The translations under genes and the position numbers were made by a program. From the NCBI GenBank assembly GCA_035610835.1, contig CM069448.1, positions 10,119,717 through 10,183,716 on the forward strand: a DNA stretch of 64,000 nucleotides, read 5' to 3'. This document shows positions 60,560-64,000 of this stretch, piece by piece. Position 1 is the stretch's first letter; every line of letters starts with the position of its first letter. Below the pieces are notes generated by a model. That model had not been told where the DNA came from, ran no database searches, and saw only the letters and a program-made list of their open reading frames with translations. This stretch comes from Ophiura sarsii. Taxonomy: Eukaryota; Echinodermata; Ophiuroidea; Amphilepidida; Ophiuridae.

Positions 60560-60612
60560 TATTCTTGAAGATATTATAAACTCATTCTGACTCTGGGTAT
60601 TGACTAGTAAAG
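60560..60612 (+). promoter_or_regulatory. Possible TATA box and 5' leader of the Crypton-type gene
   Basis: A TATAAA word lies at about 60575-60580, some 35 bases before the ATG. The leader implied would be very short. There is no transcript evidence, so this is only a positional suggestion. Confidence 0.25.
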
Positions 60613-63183
60613 ATGGCAAGCGAAAGCGACTCCGATATATTTCTGACACAAAATGAAATGAATGATAGTGATGGAAATGATGAAATAAATTATGATGATG
60701 TGTTTCCTAATGAAAACGTGGAAAAAGAAACCGAGAAATTATGGCCAGCGGTTTCCGATATATCGGATGATGAATTGATCGCGGCAAGCCTGGCTATGGA
60801 GGAGAAAGAAAAGATTGCTACGGTTCCGTCGGGACCTTCTCGATTCGACAAACCAGTCAATGACGAAGAAATGGCCAACATTTCTAGACGAAGGTACATT
60901 ATTAATTTATTTTAGAATACTATTATAAATCTGACAATATTCACTTGCTCTCTTTAGTCAATTTGTAAGGGTGATGGTCTTCTATAAAGACGGTTTGTAC
61001 GATAACGAATCAACATGTTGTAAAATCATATTAAGATCATGACAATAAACATGATAAATCACAAACGAGGCATGTTTTGGAAAGAAACCGCAAAATGAAA
61101 ATGAACACAAAATATGAAAAGCTCTATTCCAAAAGCAAAGGGATTAACTCCACCTTTTGTCGAAATTGAGTTAGGTGCAGAACATGAAAGAGAGTTCCGA
61201 AATACATATGTTACACTTTGATCTAATTTCAGGAAATGTCCGGTAATTTCCGGAAATTTGAATATAATTCACTATTTAGTAAGCCAAAATGGTAGAAACA
61301 TGGTTCTTTTATCATGGTAAAACATCGATAAGAATGTCCTTAATGAAATGCAATGAAGAAAACGTAAAATGTATGGGATAATTGTTAATAAAATTGCACA
61401 CAAACAGAAGTGTTTTTATTTTAAAAATGTGCCAAATTGTCAAAGTGTTCAGTTTTTTTTCAAGAAAAAACAAAATGTCATACTTTAAAAAAAGGTATTT
61501 GAATTCGGATTTCTGTTTTCAATGTGATTTGATAATGTATTTCAGGTGTTCCTTAATTGAAAATAACGATTGTTTAGTAAAGTGTTTTTTTTACAAATTG
61601 GTCGAAACATTTATGTTCCAAAAGGGATCAACTCCACTAGTTTCCGAAAATAAAGAATGACATAAGAAATACGGTGAAAATTAAACAAATTAAATCAAAC
61701 CATTTTTAAGCTTACACGTATTATAATAGTAGCCTATCTTTCATATATGGCAGAAAATTAGCATAATCAAAGAAGTGCAACATCCTTAATTTCACTTATA
61801 TGGAGTTGATTCCTTTTGGAACATAGCTCTTCATATATATTTTCATAATTATCTTGCCACACAAAGACACCACCTAAATATATTTTGTCGTACTATTTAC
61901 ACTACTTGCGTTTCAGTTTCTTGTTATTGTAAGAACATTTTCTTGGTGCTATATAGTTACAGTTATTTCCTGGGTTTTTCGTTTATGCAGATTATCTGAT
62001 AGTACAGAGAGGAAAATCCGTTGGGCTGTCAACCTCTTTAACCAGTGGCAAAAAGAGAGAAACATACAAGCTTCATCGAACCCATCCCTCAACATAAGTT
62101 CCATCAATGTACATCTCGACAATATGACGAAAGACGAATTGAATTATTCAATATCTAGGTTTCTTTGTGAGGTAAAAAAGCATAATGGTGAACATTACCC
62201 TGGAAACACACTTCACGAGATGGTTATTTGTTTCCAGCTGCATTTCAAACTGAAGGGAATAGCCTACAAGTTCCTGAATGATCCTGCTTTTCTAGAACTT
62301 AAAAACACACTGGACAGAAAAATGCAGGAGCGTGCCCAGTCTGGTATAGGGGCACATACAAAACAAGCCCAAGTTATCACAGTGGACGAGGAGGACATGC
62401 TATGGAAAAGTGAAATCCTTGGATCATCAAATCCTACCCAACTTCTTAACACCCTGGTTTACATGGTTGGGTTTCGCATTGCGTGGTGGCCAGGAGCACA
62501 GGAGTTTAAGATGGAAAGAGCCCCAGCTTGAACTCTTAACAGACAGTACAGGAAACAATTTCCTCCGATACTCAGAGGATTGCTCTAAGACCAATCAGGG
62601 CGGTTTGAAGCATCGCAAAATTAAGCCGAAGGTAGTTGATGCATATGAGAATAAGAAAGACAGAAAACGTTGCCTTGTTACTCTCTTTAAGAAATACACG
62701 TACCACTGCCCGGAAAACAAACCAAATGGGTTTTATCTACGACCCCTCGCCAAGCCTAAGGGCGCAATCTGGTATGCAGCAACACCAATTGGCAGACACA
62801 AGCTTTCCCAGGTTGTCTCAGAACTGTGCAAAAAGGGAGGCCTATCTGGACATCGTACAAACCATTCTCTACGCGCTACTGCTGCATCAAGGCTCTATGA
62901 TGAGCAAATTGATGAACAATTAATATGTGAAGTCACTGGACACAGATCCAATGCAGTCCGGAATTACAAGCGCACAACCGACACCTTAAAGCGCAAGGTA
63001 AACGCCGTCGTCCAAGGACTAACAGTAGCTAATCCAAGCACAAGCGGTAGCAGTAATGTAAGTAATGAACCGGATGAAGATAATAATCAAGCACGTCATC
63101 AGTCTGTTTCAAGTGTCATTGAAAATACAGGTCTTCCTGGTGCTACCAAGCACATTTCACTAACACTGAACTTTAATTTATAA
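60613..63183 (+). CDS. Crypton-type tyrosine recombinase gene, two exons, with an apparent frameshift
   Basis: I read exon 1 as 60613-60893, intron 60894-61990 (GT...AG) and exon 2 as 61991-63183, about 490 residues. The splice joins phase 2 and keeps the frame. The start has A at -3 and G at +4. Residues 1-90 are acidic and probably disordered. The segment ERKIRWAVNLFNQW onward matches the helical N-terminal half of Crypton/DUF3504 proteins (KIAA1958- and ZMYM-like in vertebrates). The C-terminal half shows the tyrosine recombinase set: Arg in ALRGGQEH (~259), HSLR (~384-387), GHRS, and the nucleophile candidate Tyr in VRNYKR (~418). Such enzymes cut and rejoin DNA in the nucleus. The frame changes near 62469-62471, where a GGG run would read through with one fewer G, so this is either a pseudogene or a sequence error. 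It could be a mobile Crypton or a domesticated derivative. The family call is strong; intactness is uncertain. Confidence 0.85.
60894..61990 (+). other. Intron of the Crypton-type gene
   Basis: The donor reads AAG|GTACAT at 60893/60894. The acceptor ends TTTATGCAG at 61990, after a T-rich stretch. The intron is AT-rich, with stops in all forward frames apart from a 92-codon chance frame. Joining its ends restores one frame running from the acidic N-terminus into the recombinase helical region, which is the main support for the splice. Confidence 0.75.
62463..62480 (+). pseudogene. Frameshift inside the recombinase domain
   Basis: Upstream the reading frame gives LLNTLVYMVG. Downstream the conserved ALRGGQEHRSLRW continues in the +1 frame. 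The two frames overlap between about 62410 and 62531. The upstream frame stops at 62531 without the catalytic motifs. One extra G in the GGG run at 62469-62471 would explain the change. No intron signals sit here, so it is either a disabling mutation or a homopolymer error. Confidence 0.75.
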
Positions 63184-63251
63184 ATTGAACTGGAAAACGT
63201 TAGAAAACGTATGAAAAATATTGAAATGAAATCAAGAGAATGTGATAGCAT

Positions 63252-63833
63252 CACAGAGAATATTAATTCGTCAAAAAGGGGTCTTATTTGACAAATTAAA
63301 AACTTGTCATCCAAAATGGCAGGTTTGTTTGAAATATTCTGTAATATGGTGTACATTTATTTGTGATGCTAAAAGAACATTTAGAGTGTTTCTAGTTAAT
63401 TTTCATCGTAACAAACATTTACTTGACTGAAATATATTTAACTTTTAATGAATGAATGAATGACAAATTAAATGACAAATTAAAATTACTTATAATCAAT
63501 AAAATTACAAATTAAAATTACTTATCATCAATAAAATTACAAATTAAGATTAGCCATTTAATTTGTCATTCATATTAAATGACTAATTATTTATTTAAAA
63601 ATATTCTTTTAATTTGTCATTTCATTTGTCATTCATTTGTCATTCATTTGTCATTCATTCATTTGTCATTGAAAATCAAATATTTATGAGTCGTGAAAAT
63701 ATTTGCTATGTTGAAAATTCAATTAAAAATACTACTAATTGGTACAAAATATTGTTTAACTGACGAACATTCCATGACAAATGTTTAATTTGTCAAATAA
63801 GACCCCTTTTTTGACGAATTAATATTCTCTGTG
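63252..63833. mobile_element. Terminal-inverted-repeat element just 3' of the Crypton-type gene
   Basis: The ends form a ~49-base inverted repeat starting CACAGAGAATATTAATTCG (63252-63300 and 63784-63833), identical except for one A-run length change and the last base. No coding capacity is present beyond chance frames. A second, inner inverted repeat made of TTTGTCATT words lies near 63450-63490 and 63609-63660. No target duplication is clear, so the superfamily is unknown. It begins 68 bases after the recombinase stop and would lie in the 3' UTR, with AATAAA words at about 63499 and 63532. Confidence 0.75.
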
Positions 63834-64000
63834 TATACGACTATGATAAAATGTACAGTGAATTAAAGATACGCTTTGATATTAAACGCATTGTTTTCAA
63901 TAATCAATTCCCGATCAGGATTGAATGAGTCTAAATCATTATATCAGTAACTGTAAAATACAAATAGGGGGAACATCATTTATGATTATGAAGTTTGGTG
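63834..64000. other. Window end, no feature seen
   Basis: AT-rich sequence without repeats or reading frames of note. Confidence 0.4.

Overview
The window looks like intergenic or intronic DNA from the draft nuclear genome of a marine invertebrate. An echinoderm is my best guess, but this is inference. The evidence is AT-rich non-coding DNA, a 100-base assembly gap (23984-24083), frequent TAGGCCTA-type words, more than twenty homopolymeric G or C runs, and very many short terminal-inverted-repeat (TIR) elements. A very large foldback element also resembles, as I recall them, the sea urchin TU family. I see no operons or rRNA. The only gene-like coding unit is a two-exon Crypton-type tyrosine recombinase at 60613-63183, broken by one apparent frameshift. 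One decayed Penelope-like fragment lies at about 32540-32850 on the minus strand.

Layout. 1-13 kb is AT-rich sequence with scattered small elements: two TTAA-flanked families, a TTAC-flanked element, an element carrying a tRNA-like sequence, and two hAT-type elements with 8-base target duplications. 13-24 kb has a perfect 37-base TIR element, a repeat carrying nuclear-receptor-like DR1 sites, a long foldback, and two copies of a TTAA palindromic element. The second copy (21341-23739) is split by a 2-kb GTCGG-rich element (21406-23428). 25-31 kb has another hAT-type element, a mariner-like element and a ~100-base satellite. That satellite holds a TTAA element, which itself holds a hAT-type element. 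32-34 kb holds the Penelope relic and small repeats.

34478-47315 is the most striking object. It is a 12.8-kb segment bounded by inverted arrays of TCCGCTAGTCCGAA repeats and flanked by a perfect 8-base direct repeat, ACTCCTCC. It contains no transposase I can recognise, and several smaller elements sit inside it. 47-60 kb has a 29-base minisatellite, further TIR elements, a perfect 3 x 120-base triplication and a 1.7-kb TGACCT-rich satellite. 60-64 kb holds the Crypton gene and, 68 bases past its stop codon, a 582-base TIR element.

The features do not form a pathway. They record layered transposition, with insertion order readable in several places from nested copies and paralogous empty sites inside the window. 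Most short open frames are chance frames in repeats or poly-G/C tracts and are not annotated as genes.
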